64,000 nt of DNA. Origin: Panacagrimonas sp963975245. GTDB lineage: Bacteria > Pseudomonadota > Gammaproteobacteria > Nevskiales > Nevskiaceae. This document shows, piece by piece, positions 7,944-17,546 of the stretch. Within the stretch, counting starts at the first letter, position 1. Each line of letters begins with the position of its first letter. Below the pieces are notes generated by a model. It ran no database searches. It saw only the letters and a list, made by a program, of their open reading frames with translations, and was not told where the DNA came from. The stretch covers positions 1 through 64,000 of the forward strand of contig CAXBFJ010000002.1 in NCBI GenBank assembly GCA_963975245.1, in the 5' to 3' direction. Position numbers and translations under genes: made by a program.

Positions 7944-8502
7944 ATACTTCGCTTACAGCAGGCCAGTTCGGTGCGCCGGGCAGGTGTCTGCAAATGCACT
8001 TCAAGTTTGCGTCTGCATATAGACCCTGTTGTTCGTGCAGGCCCGACTCACCCATTCAGTGTCCGGCGGCACCAGGCAGTCGTGACGCAAGCTCACGGAA
8101 GGCCGGGCCGCAGCAGAGGGGCGACAAATAGCTGACCAGCGCGAGAGTGAGTATGTTTAGATTTTCTAAACAAACACGCTAAAACAAATCAATTGCTGCG
8201 CTGCAACATGGGGCGTAATCTTCTTTCCATCGAGACGCCACCAAGGGTGAAAACACTCAAGGGGGCGGGGGCAAAAAAGCCACTCGATACCGGTGAAGAA
8301 GGTCTTGAAAGCTGAGAAATCGCTTCAATATCAACAACACCGACAGTCTCCTCCAGTCCCGCCACATGCGGGACCGCACTCAACGCCACCGCAAGGTGGC
8401 GTCTTTTTTTGTGCCGCGATCATACCATTGGTTGAGAACTCGGTCCGAGCCTCGAAAACCTGCGCGCACGAATAAACCGTGGGCTCATTTTCCCATTCAT
8501 TG
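7944..8502. other. 559-bp spacer with hairpins; possible small RNA
   Basis: I see no convincing protein gene. It holds an AT-rich inverted repeat GTTTAGA/TCTAAAC (8155-8171), a GTCCCGC/GCGGGAC hairpin (8356-8374) and a strong intrinsic terminator (8384-8410). The terminator is over 400 bp after alkB, so it may end a separate short transcript starting after the AT-rich repeat rather than the operon mRNA. No known RNA family was recognised. Confidence 0.35.
8384..8410 (+). terminator. Rho-independent terminator
   Basis: CGCCACC, a GCAA tetraloop, GGTGGCG, then TCTTTTTTT: a textbook intrinsic terminator on the + strand. Confidence 0.85.
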
Positions 8503-8541
8503 AAAACGGCCTGACCAAGCGCCTGCTGGTCAGGCCGTTTT
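8503..8541. terminator. Bidirectional terminator after the serine hydrolase
   Basis: AAAACGGCCTGACCA (8503-8517) and TGGTCAGGCCGTTTT (8527-8541) form a perfect 15-bp stem with a 9-base loop. Terminal T runs occur on both strands. It lies 10 bp beyond the stop of the minus-strand hydrolase gene. Confidence 0.8.
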
Positions 8542-8550
8542 CATATGCGC

Positions 8551-9714
8551 TTATCGCGATTGATAGACCGCCGATTCCATGTCCGTGTATAGCTTGACCA
8601 CGTGCGGGTCAAAGAACGGCAGGATCTGGGTCAGGATGACACCCGTGACCTGCTTGACTGGGTCAATCCAGTAATAGCTGTTGGCCAGTCCGGCCCAACT
8701 CAGGCTGCCCGGCGAACGGCCCTGAGGTGTCTCGCGGGTGTTGATCGAAAAGGTCAGGCCCCAGTTGCAAGGAACATTGGGGTCCGTGGGGACTGCATTC
8801 GAATACGGCTGAGCGTCCGGCATGTCGGTAACCCAGAGCTTGCCCATGTGGTTTTCGCCCATGGTGGCGACCGTTTTTTCCTCAAGTATGCGTGTCCCGT
8901 CCAGGCTGCCCTTACCCAGAATCATGCGCAGGAACCGGAGGTAATCCGGCAACGCGCCGTACAGGGCGTGCCCTCCCATGTGTTGCTCAGGCTCTTGTTC
9001 CAGCACCAGGGGGTAAGGAACGATGGCGCCGTCCGGGGTTCTGGCATGCATGCCTGCCAGGCGGCTTTTCTGGTCATCGCCCATGCTGAACGCGGTGTCC
9101 TTCATGCCCAGCGGGCCGAGGATATTCTTCTGGAAATACTCTCCAAGGCGCATGCCGGACACTTCCTCAACCATTTTTCCTGCCCAGTCGATGCCAATGC
9201 CGTAGTCCCAGCGGGTGCCGGGATCAAAGGCCAGCGGCCGGTCCAGGCTGTCACGCTGGCCGCTGAGGATATTGCCTGCTCCGCGATACTCCAGTTCGCG
9301 GGCCATGTCAGGGTTCCAGATTTCATAACTGAAGCCGGATGTGTGCGTCAGAAGGTTGCGCAGGGTCACTGTTCCCTTGGCGGGCCTGAGCTTGGGCTTG
9401 CCGTCCGAGTCAAATCCCTCCAGGACCATCGGTTTTTCGAGAAACGGGCAAACCTTGCCGGCGGGGTCATCCAGCGAAAGCTTGCCCTGTTCCACCAGTT
9501 GCATGGCCGCTGTGCCAGTGACTGCCTTGGTCATGGATGCGAACAGCCCGACGGTATCCATGCTCATCGGGACAGTGCTGTCGACGCTGCGCGTTCCGGC
9601 GCAGCCTTCGTAGATCACGCCCGAATCATCAGCAACGCAGGCGATGACGCCGGGGATTTTCTGATTCTCGCAACCCGCCGAAAGCAGTGCGTCAATGGTG
9701 TTCTGAAGGCTCAT
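8551..9714 (-). CDS. Beta-lactamase-fold serine hydrolase (esterase-like)
   Basis: 387 residues from the ATG at 9714, which has AGGAGAG upstream. The SxxK nucleophile motif is visible as ASMTKAVTG, followed by LVEQGKLSLDDP; DYGIGIDW occupies the place of the conserved YxN-type motif. The overall pattern matches class C beta-lactamase-related esterases (EstB-like) rather than true lactamases. No signal peptide is seen, so it is probably cytoplasmic and hydrolyses an ester or lactone. It lies 66 bp downstream of the FixJ-like regulator on the same strand and could belong to the same unit. Confidence 0.8.
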   Translation of the reverse strand: MSLQNTIDALLSAGCENQKIPGVIACVADDSGVIYEGCAGTRSVDSTVPMSMDTVGLFASMTKAVTGTAAMQLVEQGKLSLDDPAGKVCPFLEKPMVLEGFDSDGKPKLRPAKGTVTLRNLLTHTSGFSYEIWNPDMARELEYRGAGNILSGQRDSLDRPLAFDPGTRWDYGIGIDWAGKMVEEVSGMRLGEYFQKNILGPLGMKDTAFSMGDDQKSRLAGMHARTPDGAIVPYPLVLEQEPEQHMGGHALYGALPDYLRFLRMILGKGSLDGTRILEEKTVATMGENHMGKLWVTDMPDAQPYSNAVPTDPNVPCNWGLTFSINTRETPQGRSPGSLSWAGLANSYYWIDPVKQVTGVILTQILPFFDPHVVKLYTDMESAVYQSR

Positions 9715-9780
9715 GTTCAACTCTCTCCTGTTTCTATGGTTCTATAAAATGATTCCACGAGCAGACTTTGCTCGTTGCTG

Positions 9781-10398
9781 CTAAGCGGGTTCTTCTGCGA
9801 TGCGAAAGCGACCGCCAAGTTCGCGCGCACTGCTGACTTCGAGCTTGCGCAGGATGTTGGCGCGGTGCACATCGACGGTCTTGTGACTGATATCCAGGTT
9901 GCGACCAATTTCCTTGCTGCTCGCACCCACGACCAGTTGATCAAAGACCTCGCGCTCTCGCGTCGAAAGTTTGGCCAGACAGGCGTCGTACTCGCAGCGC
10001 TTGCGCCAGTGGTCATGACGTTCAGAAGCGCGGCGGCCAGCCTGATTGACGCACTCGATAAAGTGCTGAGGATTGAAAGGTTTCTGGAGAAAATCGAAGG
10101 CGCCCAGCTTCATGGCTTTTACCGCACTGGGAACATCGCCATGCGCAGTCAGGAATATGACGGCCAGGTCTGGCCTGAGTTTGAGTGCCTGCTCGAGCAG
10201 CTCTACTCCAGAAAGGCCCGGCATGCGTAAATCCAGAACCGCGCAAGCTGCGTTTTTGCACTGGGCCAAATACGTGATGAAGTTCTGCCCCGAATTGAAT
10301 GCGCGCGCCTTGACACCAACCGAATCCAGAAGCCATACCAGTCCGCGAGTTACATCGGGCTCATCGTCAACAAGCAAGGTTTCCACTTCTATGCCCAC
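9781..10398 (-). CDS. FixJ-family LuxR-type response regulator
   Basis: 205 residues. The receiver domain (about 5-120) has Asp12/Asp13, phosphoacceptor Asp56 (VLDLRMP) and Lys106 (QKPF). A LuxR HTH (about 140-200) contains LSTREREVFDQLV and SHKTVDVHRANI. Receiver plus LuxR domain with this spacing is typical of FixJ/TodT/StyR regulators. The GTG start overlaps the upstream kinase stop by one base (TAGTG), so the two are coupled. The divergent CoA-ligase gene may be a target. Confidence 0.88.
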   Translation of the reverse strand: MGIEVETLLVDDEPDVTRGLVWLLDSVGVKARAFNSGQNFITYLAQCKNAACAVLDLRMPGLSGVELLEQALKLRPDLAVIFLTAHGDVPSAVKAMKLGAFDFLQKPFNPQHFIECVNQAGRRASERHDHWRKRCEYDACLAKLSTREREVFDQLVVGASSKEIGRNLDISHKTVDVHRANILRKLEVSSARELGGRFRIAEEPA

Positions 10399-12056
10399 TA
10401 GCTTGCCCCGCGTGTCGTGGGCAGGCGGAACTCAAAGTGTGCCCCGACGTCTTCATCGTCGAGCAGGCGCAGCGTTCCGTTGTGCGATTCAATGATGGTC
10501 TTGCACATCATCAGCCCCATGCCAAGGCCGCCAGGCTTGCTGGTGCGGTAAGGCTCAAACACATTTGCGCGATCGCCCACCGGGACGCCTGGACCGTTGT
10601 CCGAAACCCGGACCTGGATTTGCCCGTCTTCGCCAGCACTGGCGTGGATTGAAATCGAAGGGGATGCATGGACTGCATCGCGCAAGGCTTCTACCGCATT
10701 CATGATCAGATTCACCAGGACCTGCTGGATTTCGACACGCGTACCGTGCAACTGATGGAGGTCGGGCGCAATACGTACTCGCACCACCACCGACGAGTCG
10801 CGTAGCTGCAATTGGAGTAAATCCAGAGTCTCGTAGACCAGCGGCGCCAGTGGAAATTGCTCATCCCCAGGCCGATGCCGGGCAACGAAGCTGCGGACAT
10901 TGCGTACTACATGGCCGGCCTGCTGCAGATGCAGCTGAATATGGGCCAGCGCTTCGCGTGCTTCCGGGCGTTCTGCCAGTTCCGATCCCAGGCGATGCTC
11001 GATGCCAGCGGCATAACTCAGGCAGGCGTTCAGAGGTTGCCCCAGTTCATGTGCCAGGGCGGACGCGAACTGGCCCATCATTGACAGACGCGTTGCATGG
11101 GCCAGCTGTTGCTGTTGTTCCTGCTCGCGTGAGCGAGCCCTGCGTTGTTCAGTGCGATCGAGAAAAACCACCGCGCTGCCCAGATTGCTGACCGCCACAC
11201 GGACGCCCAGCACGTCAAACCACAGGTCGTTGCCGGACGGCTGATCAAATCGAACGGTCAGATGTTCACTCCGCGGAACGAAGCGTGGAGAACAGCGGGC
11301 GAGGAGTTCCACCAGACCGACCGGCGCACTTTCTCCAAGCACCGTGCAGCGACGTTCACAGGCAACTTCCTGAAAGTCTCCAACGTCCGTCACATTAAAA
11401 AAAGCCTGCATTGCGGGATTGATCTCGATCACCTTCCCGGAAGCATCGGTAATTGCAATCCCGAGCGGAATGTTGCGAATCAGGACGCGATACTTTTCCC
11501 GGCTCTCGATCATCGCCCGTTCTGATGCGCGTCGGCGCTCGACTTCAGATTTGAGCGTGGCATTGGTTTTTCGCAGGTTGAGCGTCCTCCGCTCAACAAT
11601 CTGCTCAAGTCGATGTGAGGTGCGATGCAGTTCGTCTTCCGCACGCTTCTTGTCAGACAGATCTTGCACCACCCAGACGGAGGTCGGGCTGCTGGCAGCG
11701 GGATCGATCATGCGGCCCGAAATCATGCACCAGAGCAGTCTGCCGTCCTTGCTGATCAAGGTGCGCTCGTGAACGTACTGGTTGCTGTTGGGAAAATGTG
11801 CGACGACCTGTCCCACTTCCTCGTAATCGTCCTGTTGTGCGTAAACCTGACGCACGGATACGCCAGCGAGTTCGCCTGGCGCATAGCCCAGCATTTGCTC
11901 CATCAGGGGATTGACCCGGACAAATCTGCGTTCGCGCATGAAGCAGATCCCGACCAGCGCGTTGTCAAAGATCTGCTCATACGGCAAGGCCGTGTTTCGC
12001 CCTGAGGCACCCGGGCGTTGGGCTTCACTTGCGCTGGATTTCCGCGTTGGAATCAT
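10398..12056 (-). CDS. PAS-domain sensor histidine kinase
   Basis: 552 residues, no membrane segment seen. Two PAS domains (about 25-135 and 185-300) are joined by a coiled coil (EDELHRTSHRLEQIVERRTL). The H-box ALAHELGQPLNA places phospho-His at 336; LVNLIMNAVEAL, SDNGPGVP and GGLGMGLMMC are the N, G1 and G2 boxes. This is the cytoplasmic FixL/TodS type. The PAS ligand cannot be told; no haem-pocket assignment is made. It forms a pair with the downstream FixJ-like regulator and is divergent from the acyl-CoA ligase across a 208-bp spacer (12057-12264). Confidence 0.88.
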   Translation of the reverse strand: MIPTRKSSASEAQRPGASGRNTALPYEQIFDNALVGICFMRERRFVRVNPLMEQMLGYAPGELAGVSVRQVYAQQDDYEEVGQVVAHFPNSNQYVHERTLISKDGRLLWCMISGRMIDPAASSPTSVWVVQDLSDKKRAEDELHRTSHRLEQIVERRTLNLRKTNATLKSEVERRRASERAMIESREKYRVLIRNIPLGIAITDASGKVIEINPAMQAFFNVTDVGDFQEVACERRCTVLGESAPVGLVELLARCSPRFVPRSEHLTVRFDQPSGNDLWFDVLGVRVAVSNLGSAVVFLDRTEQRRARSREQEQQQQLAHATRLSMMGQFASALAHELGQPLNACLSYAAGIEHRLGSELAERPEAREALAHIQLHLQQAGHVVRNVRSFVARHRPGDEQFPLAPLVYETLDLLQLQLRDSSVVVRVRIAPDLHQLHGTRVEIQQVLVNLIMNAVEALRDAVHASPSISIHASAGEDGQIQVRVSDNGPGVPVGDRANVFEPYRTSKPGGLGMGLMMCKTIIESHNGTLRLLDDEDVGAHFEFRLPTTRGAS

Positions 12057-12264
12057 GTGATCTTGGGAGGCCGCGTGCGCCGCATGGAGCGAGCTGAGTG
12101 CCGATTCTAGCGCTCCTGGTGTAGTGCTCGACCCAAGTGATTTGCGCGCTAAAGCCGGCGATCATGCTAGTCAACCTACCCAAAGAGTGGGGTGAAGCGG
12201 CATGAAGGAAGGGTCAAATACCGATACACGATCTGAACATTGCGTTCATTGACGAGAAGAGAAC

Positions 12265-13815
12265 ATGCGAATCATTGAATTTTTTGACCGCGGCGTGGGG
12301 CTCGATCCAGAACGGGTGTGTCTCAAGGATGCGCAGGTTTCAAGAACCTACGCGCAGGTGCAGCGGCAGACCTACATCATCGGCAACAGCCTGATTGCTG
12401 ATGGCCTTGAGCCCGAGCACAAAGCGGCTGTTTACAGCCCCAATGGCGCGATCGCGTTTGAGTGCCTTCTGGGCATTCTGCGCGCAGGTGGTGCCTGGGT
12501 GCCGATAAACGCTCGAAATACAGCACCGGAGAACGCCTACATTCTCGACAATTGTGATGTCGAGGTTTTGTTCTACCACAGCGAATTCGAGTCCAACATC
12601 GCCTTGTTCAAGGAGCAGTGCCCGAAGATTCGCCAGTACATCTGCATCGACAAGAGCGGCGGGGCGGGCATCTTCCTGCAGGACTGGGTAAAGGGTGCTG
12701 CAGAGACAGACCCGGATGTACCCGCCGGGCGTGATGCGATTGCTTCTGTGTTCAGTTCTGGAGGCACGACCGGCCGGCCCAAAGGCGTGTTGTGGACCCA
12801 TCATGTGTGGGAAACCATGATTGCCAATTTCTATTCGGCATTGCCGGTGGGCAAGCCGCCCGTACATCTGGTGGTGGCGCCGATGACTCACGCTGCGGGT
12901 GGCGTGGCCATCATTCTCATGGCCATGGGCGCAACACAGATCATTCTTCCCGGCTTTGATGCCAAGAAAGTGGTTGACGCCATCGAGAAGGAGAAGGTGA
13001 CGCATCTGTTCCTACCGCCTACGGCCATTTACGTGCTTCTCGCCCATCCCGGTCTGCGCGAACATGATTTCTCTTCGTTGGAGGCTTTCATCTACGCGGC
13101 AGCGCCGATGTCGGTTGAGAAGCTCAAGGAATGTCTGGATGTGTTCGGGCCCGTGATGGTCCAGACCTTCGGTCAGGCCGAATCACCGATGGTGTGTACC
13201 GTTCTGGATCAGAAGGATCATCAGGTCATTGGCAATCCGGATCTTGAACATCGTTTGGCAAGCTGCGGTCGTCCGACGCTGCTGACGCCGGTTGGCATCA
13301 TGGACGACGACGGCAATCTCCTCCCGGCAGGCGAACGCGGCGAAATCGTGGTGCGTGGCAACCTCGTCATGCCCGGGTACTACAAGAATCCCGAGGCAAC
13401 GGCAGAAGTTTCCGGATTCGGCTGGCATCACACCGGTGATATCGGGTATCTGGACAAGGACAACTTCCTGTACATCGTTGATCGCAAGAAAGACATGATC
13501 ATCACCGGTGGATTCAACGTGTATCCGAGTGAAGTGGAACAGGTCATCTGGGCCCACGAAGCGGTGCAGGACTGCGCCGTCATTGGCGTGCCAGATGACA
13601 AATGGGGCGAAGCCGTAAAGGCCGTCATTGAGCTCAAGCCAGGCAAACAGGTCGGCGCCGACGAAATCATGGCGCTGTGCAAGCAGGCCCTGGGCAGCGT
13701 CAAGACACCCAAGAGCGTCGAGTTCTGGGATGCGCTTCCGCGCAGTCCGGTTGGCAAGGTTCGCAAAAAAGATATTCGCGAGAAATTCTGGAAAGCGGCA
13801 CAACGCAGCATCTGA
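12265..13815 (+). CDS. Acyl/aryl-CoA ligase (AMP-binding)
   Basis: 516 residues of the acyl-CoA synthetase superfamily. The ATP loop SSGGTTGRPKG, the TFGQAESP-type A5 region, HTGDIGYLD, the hinge DRKKDMIITGGFNVYP and the catalytic Lys in SPVGKVRKK are all visible. It converts a carboxylic acid, ATP and CoA to the thioester; the chain type is not readable. The ATG follows GAGAAGAG. It is divergent from the sensor kinase and upstream of a DUF1302 outer-membrane protein, a pairing common in fatty-acid, steroid or terpenoid catabolism. Confidence 0.85.
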   Translation: MRIIEFFDRGVGLDPERVCLKDAQVSRTYAQVQRQTYIIGNSLIADGLEPEHKAAVYSPNGAIAFECLLGILRAGGAWVPINARNTAPENAYILDNCDVEVLFYHSEFESNIALFKEQCPKIRQYICIDKSGGAGIFLQDWVKGAAETDPDVPAGRDAIASVFSSGGTTGRPKGVLWTHHVWETMIANFYSALPVGKPPVHLVVAPMTHAAGGVAIILMAMGATQIILPGFDAKKVVDAIEKEKVTHLFLPPTAIYVLLAHPGLREHDFSSLEAFIYAAAPMSVEKLKECLDVFGPVMVQTFGQAESPMVCTVLDQKDHQVIGNPDLEHRLASCGRPTLLTPVGIMDDDGNLLPAGERGEIVVRGNLVMPGYYKNPEATAEVSGFGWHHTGDIGYLDKDNFLYIVDRKKDMIITGGFNVYPSEVEQVIWAHEAVQDCAVIGVPDDKWGEAVKAVIELKPGKQVGADEIMALCKQALGSVKTPKSVEFWDALPRSPVGKVRKKDIREKFWKAAQRSI

Positions 13816-13828
13816 TGGCGATCTGCGA

Positions 13829-13856
13829 GCCCTCCGCCTCCAACGGAGGCGAGGGC
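13829..13856. other. GC-rich hairpin after the CoA ligase
   Basis: A 12-bp stem with one bulged C and an AAC loop (CGCCTCC/GGAGGCG at its core). No T-tract follows, so it is more likely an mRNA-end stabiliser or weak barrier than an intrinsic terminator. The rest of the 266-bp spacer to 14081 holds nothing I can identify. Confidence 0.4.
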
Positions 13857-14081
13857 GGCCACAGGTCTGTGCAGAATCGTTTGTCCTACAATTACTGACA
13901 CGCTGAACAATCTGTAGTAGCTTCGAATAAATCGATAAGCCAGCAGGGCAACCGAGCTGGCACTTGCAGGGCGAGAGCGGCCAGACCACTCAGAGCGCAT
14001 CGAGTGGCTGAAGCGGTTCCAGGAGAAATGCGATCGAAGCTTGAATCTCCGACGCGGATTCTCCCAGGCAGGAGGGGTGTC

Positions 14082-15956
14082 ATGGGTAGTCGAAGAGCGA
14101 GTGGAGCGAGCGTTCGCATGGCCATTGCGATCGTGGCCGGGTTTTCATCAGCAGCAGTCTTGGCTCACGGTAAACCAGGCGGGCACGACGACGGGCTGAA
14201 TTGGAATTTCAGCGGCTTCGTCCGGTATGACGGTGCTTTTCGCACCTCATCTGACGAGAACATCAAGAACCAGCGCGGCAATGTGTTCAATGGTGTCACC
14301 GTCAATCGGGATAGCACGGCGCTGGGAGGTGGTCCGGATACCGTCACCCGCAACGGAGAGTCTTCCGACAACGACTGGAACCTCATGCAACTCCGGGGGC
14401 AGGTGGATGTCTCTGCCAACCTGAGTCGCAATGTGCAGTTTTTCGCACGATTACGCGGCGTGTATGACATGACGCCCTTTGATGATTTTGATCCCGAGGC
14501 AGTGGGTTCACGTGCATCGGGATTCAACTATCAGGAGCCTGAGTACTTCGAGTACCGCAACTACGGCAACGGTGGCAGTGCCAATCCGCTCGAAGTCGCA
14601 GGCCGCCGCTACATGCTGGATCTCCCAGCGTTCTATCTCGATTACCAGAACGGACCCTGGTTGGTTCGCGTTGGCCAGCAACAGATCGCATGGGGGCAGG
14701 CGCTGTTCTTCCGGGTCTTGGATTTACCCAACGGTCTGGATCTGCGCCGCCACTTGTTTATCGACTACGCACCAGAGGAGTACGCGGACGAGCGCATCGG
14801 GGCGCTGGGCATCCGCACGACCTGGCAAGCCAGCCAGGCGTGGGAAATCGATGGATTCGTGCAGAAGTTCCAGCCCACCATTTATCCCAATGCCAATACG
14901 CCCTACAACGCAATTGCATCCCAGTTCAGCGTGCACGACCGATATCGGGAGTTTGATGAGCGCCTGAATGGCGGACTGAGAGCGCGAGGTAATTTCGGGC
15001 AGTGGAGCACCCAGTTTGTAGTGACACGTCGCTACAACCCCGATGGTGTTTTTCGGTGGACCCGGTCAGAGGTGAACCGTGATCTTCCCGGCGCGCCCGG
15101 CTCCGGTTTTGTGCTGCAGAACACCGCTTTCGAAGTGGATTCCTCCGGGGTGGTGTCGGCGCAGGAATGGTTTACCTATGCCGGAGACGCGCGGCTCAAC
15201 GGCTTGACTGGCCTGAACGCCTCCATCGACGAGTTTCAGAGCGGTCCGGCGGGCACAGGCGCAGATGCCTTGGGTGCGGCAGCCGTTCCCACCATGGATT
15301 TGGCCGGCGCCGAGCTGGACCTCTTCTTCCAGTTGTCCGGTGGCTTACGCGGCCATCTGGCGCGGGAGTATTTTCGCGAGACCAACATCGGTGCGGGTGT
15401 GAGCTATGTCTTCAATGGCGCGCCCGGATCGGTGCTGGACCAGCTGATCGTGAATCTCGAAGCCACTTTCACCCCAGACCGCCGGTTTACCAATCCCTCA
15501 CTGAGCCGCATGTATTTGCAGGAAGACGAAACCATCGCGGCGCTGGTGCTGGAGAAGTATCAGCGTTTCAGTCAGAACTTCCCGGCGACCTACATGGTGT
15601 TCCAGTGGATGCACAGGACGCATTCTGATCTTTTTGGTCGTCACCTCGATGGCATGGGCGGCGATGTGAATCAGCTTCCCACGGGTGTGAGTGGCGGCTG
15701 GAACGGTCTGGTCCTGGCCTTTCAGCAAGCTTCGCCCACGCTGACATGGCGTGTTGATGGCTCCGTTTTGTATGACACGCAAGGGGGCATTCTCGTGCAA
15801 CCGGCCCTGCGGTACTCGCCCAATACCGACTACACCTTCGAGGTGTTCTACAACTTTCTGGAAGGCGATGTGGGTGGCGCAGACCCCAATTCAAATATCA
15901 TCCAAAGCATCGATTACGCGGACGAACTGGGGTTCCGCATGAGCTATCAGTTCTGA
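14082..15956 (+). CDS. DUF1302-family outer-membrane protein
   Basis: 624 residues from the ATG at 14082, preceded by AGGAGGGG. A signal peptide (RMAIAIVAGFSSAAVLA) is followed by a Gly/Asp/Asn-rich, beta-strand-rich protein with alternating aromatic positions and a terminal aromatic residue (MSYQF), as in outer-membrane barrels. GQQQIAWGQALFFRVLDL and RYMLDLPAFYLDY are features of the DUF1302 family. Members are thought to transport or bind hydrophobic compounds and often lie beside CoA ligases and DUF1329 genes; no DUF1329 gene is seen here. Confidence 0.8.
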   Translation: MGSRRASGASVRMAIAIVAGFSSAAVLAHGKPGGHDDGLNWNFSGFVRYDGAFRTSSDENIKNQRGNVFNGVTVNRDSTALGGGPDTVTRNGESSDNDWNLMQLRGQVDVSANLSRNVQFFARLRGVYDMTPFDDFDPEAVGSRASGFNYQEPEYFEYRNYGNGGSANPLEVAGRRYMLDLPAFYLDYQNGPWLVRVGQQQIAWGQALFFRVLDLPNGLDLRRHLFIDYAPEEYADERIGALGIRTTWQASQAWEIDGFVQKFQPTIYPNANTPYNAIASQFSVHDRYREFDERLNGGLRARGNFGQWSTQFVVTRRYNPDGVFRWTRSEVNRDLPGAPGSGFVLQNTAFEVDSSGVVSAQEWFTYAGDARLNGLTGLNASIDEFQSGPAGTGADALGAAAVPTMDLAGAELDLFFQLSGGLRGHLAREYFRETNIGAGVSYVFNGAPGSVLDQLIVNLEATFTPDRRFTNPSLSRMYLQEDETIAALVLEKYQRFSQNFPATYMVFQWMHRTHSDLFGRHLDGMGGDVNQLPTGVSGGWNGLVLAFQQASPTLTWRVDGSVLYDTQGGILVQPALRYSPNTDYTFEVFYNFLEGDVGGADPNSNIIQSIDYADELGFRMSYQF

Positions 15957-15962
15957 AGATTC

Positions 15963-15988
15963 GAGCCCCGGTGCATGGACCGGGGCTC
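15963..15988. terminator. Hairpin between convergent genes
   Basis: GAGCCCCGGT, loop GCATGG, ACCGGGGCTC: a perfect 10-bp stem between the stops of the DUF1302 gene (15956) and the FAH-family gene (16001). There is no long T run on either side, but position and stem strength suggest shared termination. Confidence 0.55.
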
Positions 15989-16000
15989 CGCTTCATCGGC

Positions 16001-16690
16001 TCAGACGATGCTGACCTGAATAGGTGGCAGGCCATCAACGTGGCCATGCAAGATGTCGCCTGCAATGACCGGCCCGACACCTTCCGGTGTTCCGGTCATG
16101 ATCAGGTCGCCGGGCTGAAGCGGTTCGTACTGCGAAAGAAAAGCGATGGTCTCGGCAACACTCCAGATCATGTTGTCCAGGGCGGCGCGCTGTCTGGAGG
16201 CACCATTGATGTCCAGGAAAATGGTGCCGCTTTCAAGATTCTCTACCGTCATGGCCGGCGCGATTGCACCAATCGGCGCAGATTGGTGGAAGGACTTCCC
16301 AAGTTCCCATGGTCGGCCCTTGTCGCGTAGTGCTTTCTGCACATCCCGCCGCGTCATGTCCAGGCCAACCGCATAGCCGTAGATCAACCGGCCGGCCTGA
16401 TCCTGGCTAATCTCAAAACCACCGTGGCCAAGCGCAACGACAAGCTCGACTTCATGATGAAAGTCTGCGGTCTTGGGCGGATACGCAATGCTGACCGGGG
16501 CACTGGCATCAACCAGTGCGCTTGCTGATTTCTGGAAGAAGAACGGAGGATCGCGTTCATCGCCGCCCATCTCTCTGGCATGCGCGGCGTAGTTGCGTCC
16601 GACGCAGAAAATCCGGTTCACCGGAAAGCGTTCACTTCTGCCGGCAATGCTGAGTGACGGAACGGGAGGGCGGGCGATGGCAAATTTCAT
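16001..16690 (-). CDS. Fumarylacetoacetate hydrolase family protein
   Basis: 229 residues from the ATG at 16690. FCVGRNYAAHAREMG and PPFFFQKSASALV near the start, the metal-binding Glu pair in HHEVELVVALG, and MTGTPEGVGPV near the end are typical of the fumarylpyruvate hydrolase/acylpyruvase branch. Members cleave or decarboxylate beta-dicarbonyl acids in aromatic catabolism, using Mg2+ or Mn2+. No dedicated pathway genes lie beside it, so the substrate is unassigned. No good ribosome site is seen. Confidence 0.85.
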   Translation of the reverse strand: MKFAIARPPVPSLSIAGRSERFPVNRIFCVGRNYAAHAREMGGDERDPPFFFQKSASALVDASAPVSIAYPPKTADFHHEVELVVALGHGGFEISQDQAGRLIYGYAVGLDMTRRDVQKALRDKGRPWELGKSFHQSAPIGAIAPAMTVENLESGTIFLDINGASRQRAALDNMIWSVAETIAFLSQYEPLQPGDLIMTGTPEGVGPVIAGDILHGHVDGLPPIQVSIV

Positions 16691-16817
16691 GAGGCGCTGA
16701 GATTCAGGCAAAGGGACACTGGCAAGATGCCGTTGACCAGTATTTTGCGCGATGCTCAGCGACAGGTCATGCGCGGCGCACGCTGCTTGCACAGTGTCCG
16801 GGCGCTGTCATGACAAG

Positions 16818-17480
16818 CTACCAGCGCAGGATCGGCAGCGGATTAAGCGGGTGGCGAAGCATCCACTTGAGGCTGACCTTGAGCACGTGGTTGGGATAGA
16901 AAGCAGCAATCGGAAATGCTGCACGGACCTCGCTGACATAAGCCCTGGGCAAGCCAAAACGGAACAGGGCGAACGAAATGTCACACCAGTCAGCCCGCCG
17001 AATCGGTTCGACCCACTCGCGGCTTTCCTGTGTGTAGGCGGTGATCTTGTGGTGCGACTCAATCATCAGACGCATTTCGGGCTTCCAATCACTTCGTCCG
17101 CTTTGCTCAAGATAGGCATCGGCCTGATCTGCTGAAGGTCGCAGATAGTCGAGGTTATCGTTTGGCCAGGCAGCAATGTCATGAAACGCAGCGCAGATCG
17201 CGATCTTGTCGTCTCGCTCGGCGCTGGCGGGCGTCCATTGCCGGGCAAAATTGAACATGCGATAGACATGGCCTCTATAGGCCGAAAACACGGCATCGTC
17301 GCTGCCGAAGACGGCACGTCGCGCGTCGAGCAGTTCGTCGATCAGCGCGTAGTCGTGAACGATCTTGCTGCCCCTCGCCAGTGTCTCGTCAGGACATTCG
17401 GCGCCTTCTGGAATCGTGCCCTGTGCATGCGCTGCACAGCAGGAATGGATCTTTTCCGGTTTGGATGGCTCGCTGTTCAT
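16818..17480 (-). CDS. HD-domain phosphohydrolase-like protein
   Basis: 220 residues. An HD-type core is visible: His in RGHVYRMFNFA, the HD pair in AAFHDIAAW, and later ESHHKIT. Metal-dependent phosphohydrolase activity is the family expectation; the substrate is unknown. The N-terminal 30 residues (CCAAH, CPDE) lie outside the core. The ATG follows AGAGAGCG. It is divergent from the LysR-type gene, and the operator-like palindrome at 17547 lies between them, so it may be that regulator's target. Confidence 0.7.
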   Translation of the reverse strand: MNSEPSKPEKIHSCCAAHAQGTIPEGAECPDETLARGSKIVHDYALIDELLDARRAVFGSDDAVFSAYRGHVYRMFNFARQWTPASAERDDKIAICAAFHDIAAWPNDNLDYLRPSADQADAYLEQSGRSDWKPEMRLMIESHHKITAYTQESREWVEPIRRADWCDISFALFRFGLPRAYVSEVRAAFPIAAFYPNHVLKVSLKWMLRHPLNPLPILRW

Positions 17481-17546
17481 GGCATCGCTCTCTTGACTAG
17501 ATATGGCCTGACATTACGCCCTGCTCTTTGTCAGTGCCAAGTGATA

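Noticed and set aside
7940..8131. 63-codon frame overlapping the alkB stop
   Set aside because: Start overlap mimics the ada operon, but the Cys/Pro/Arg/Ser-rich translation looks non-coding and no ribosome site is present.
8602..9747. 381-codon open frame on the + strand
   Set aside because: Antisense to the serine hydrolase, which has a good ribosome site and catalytic motif.
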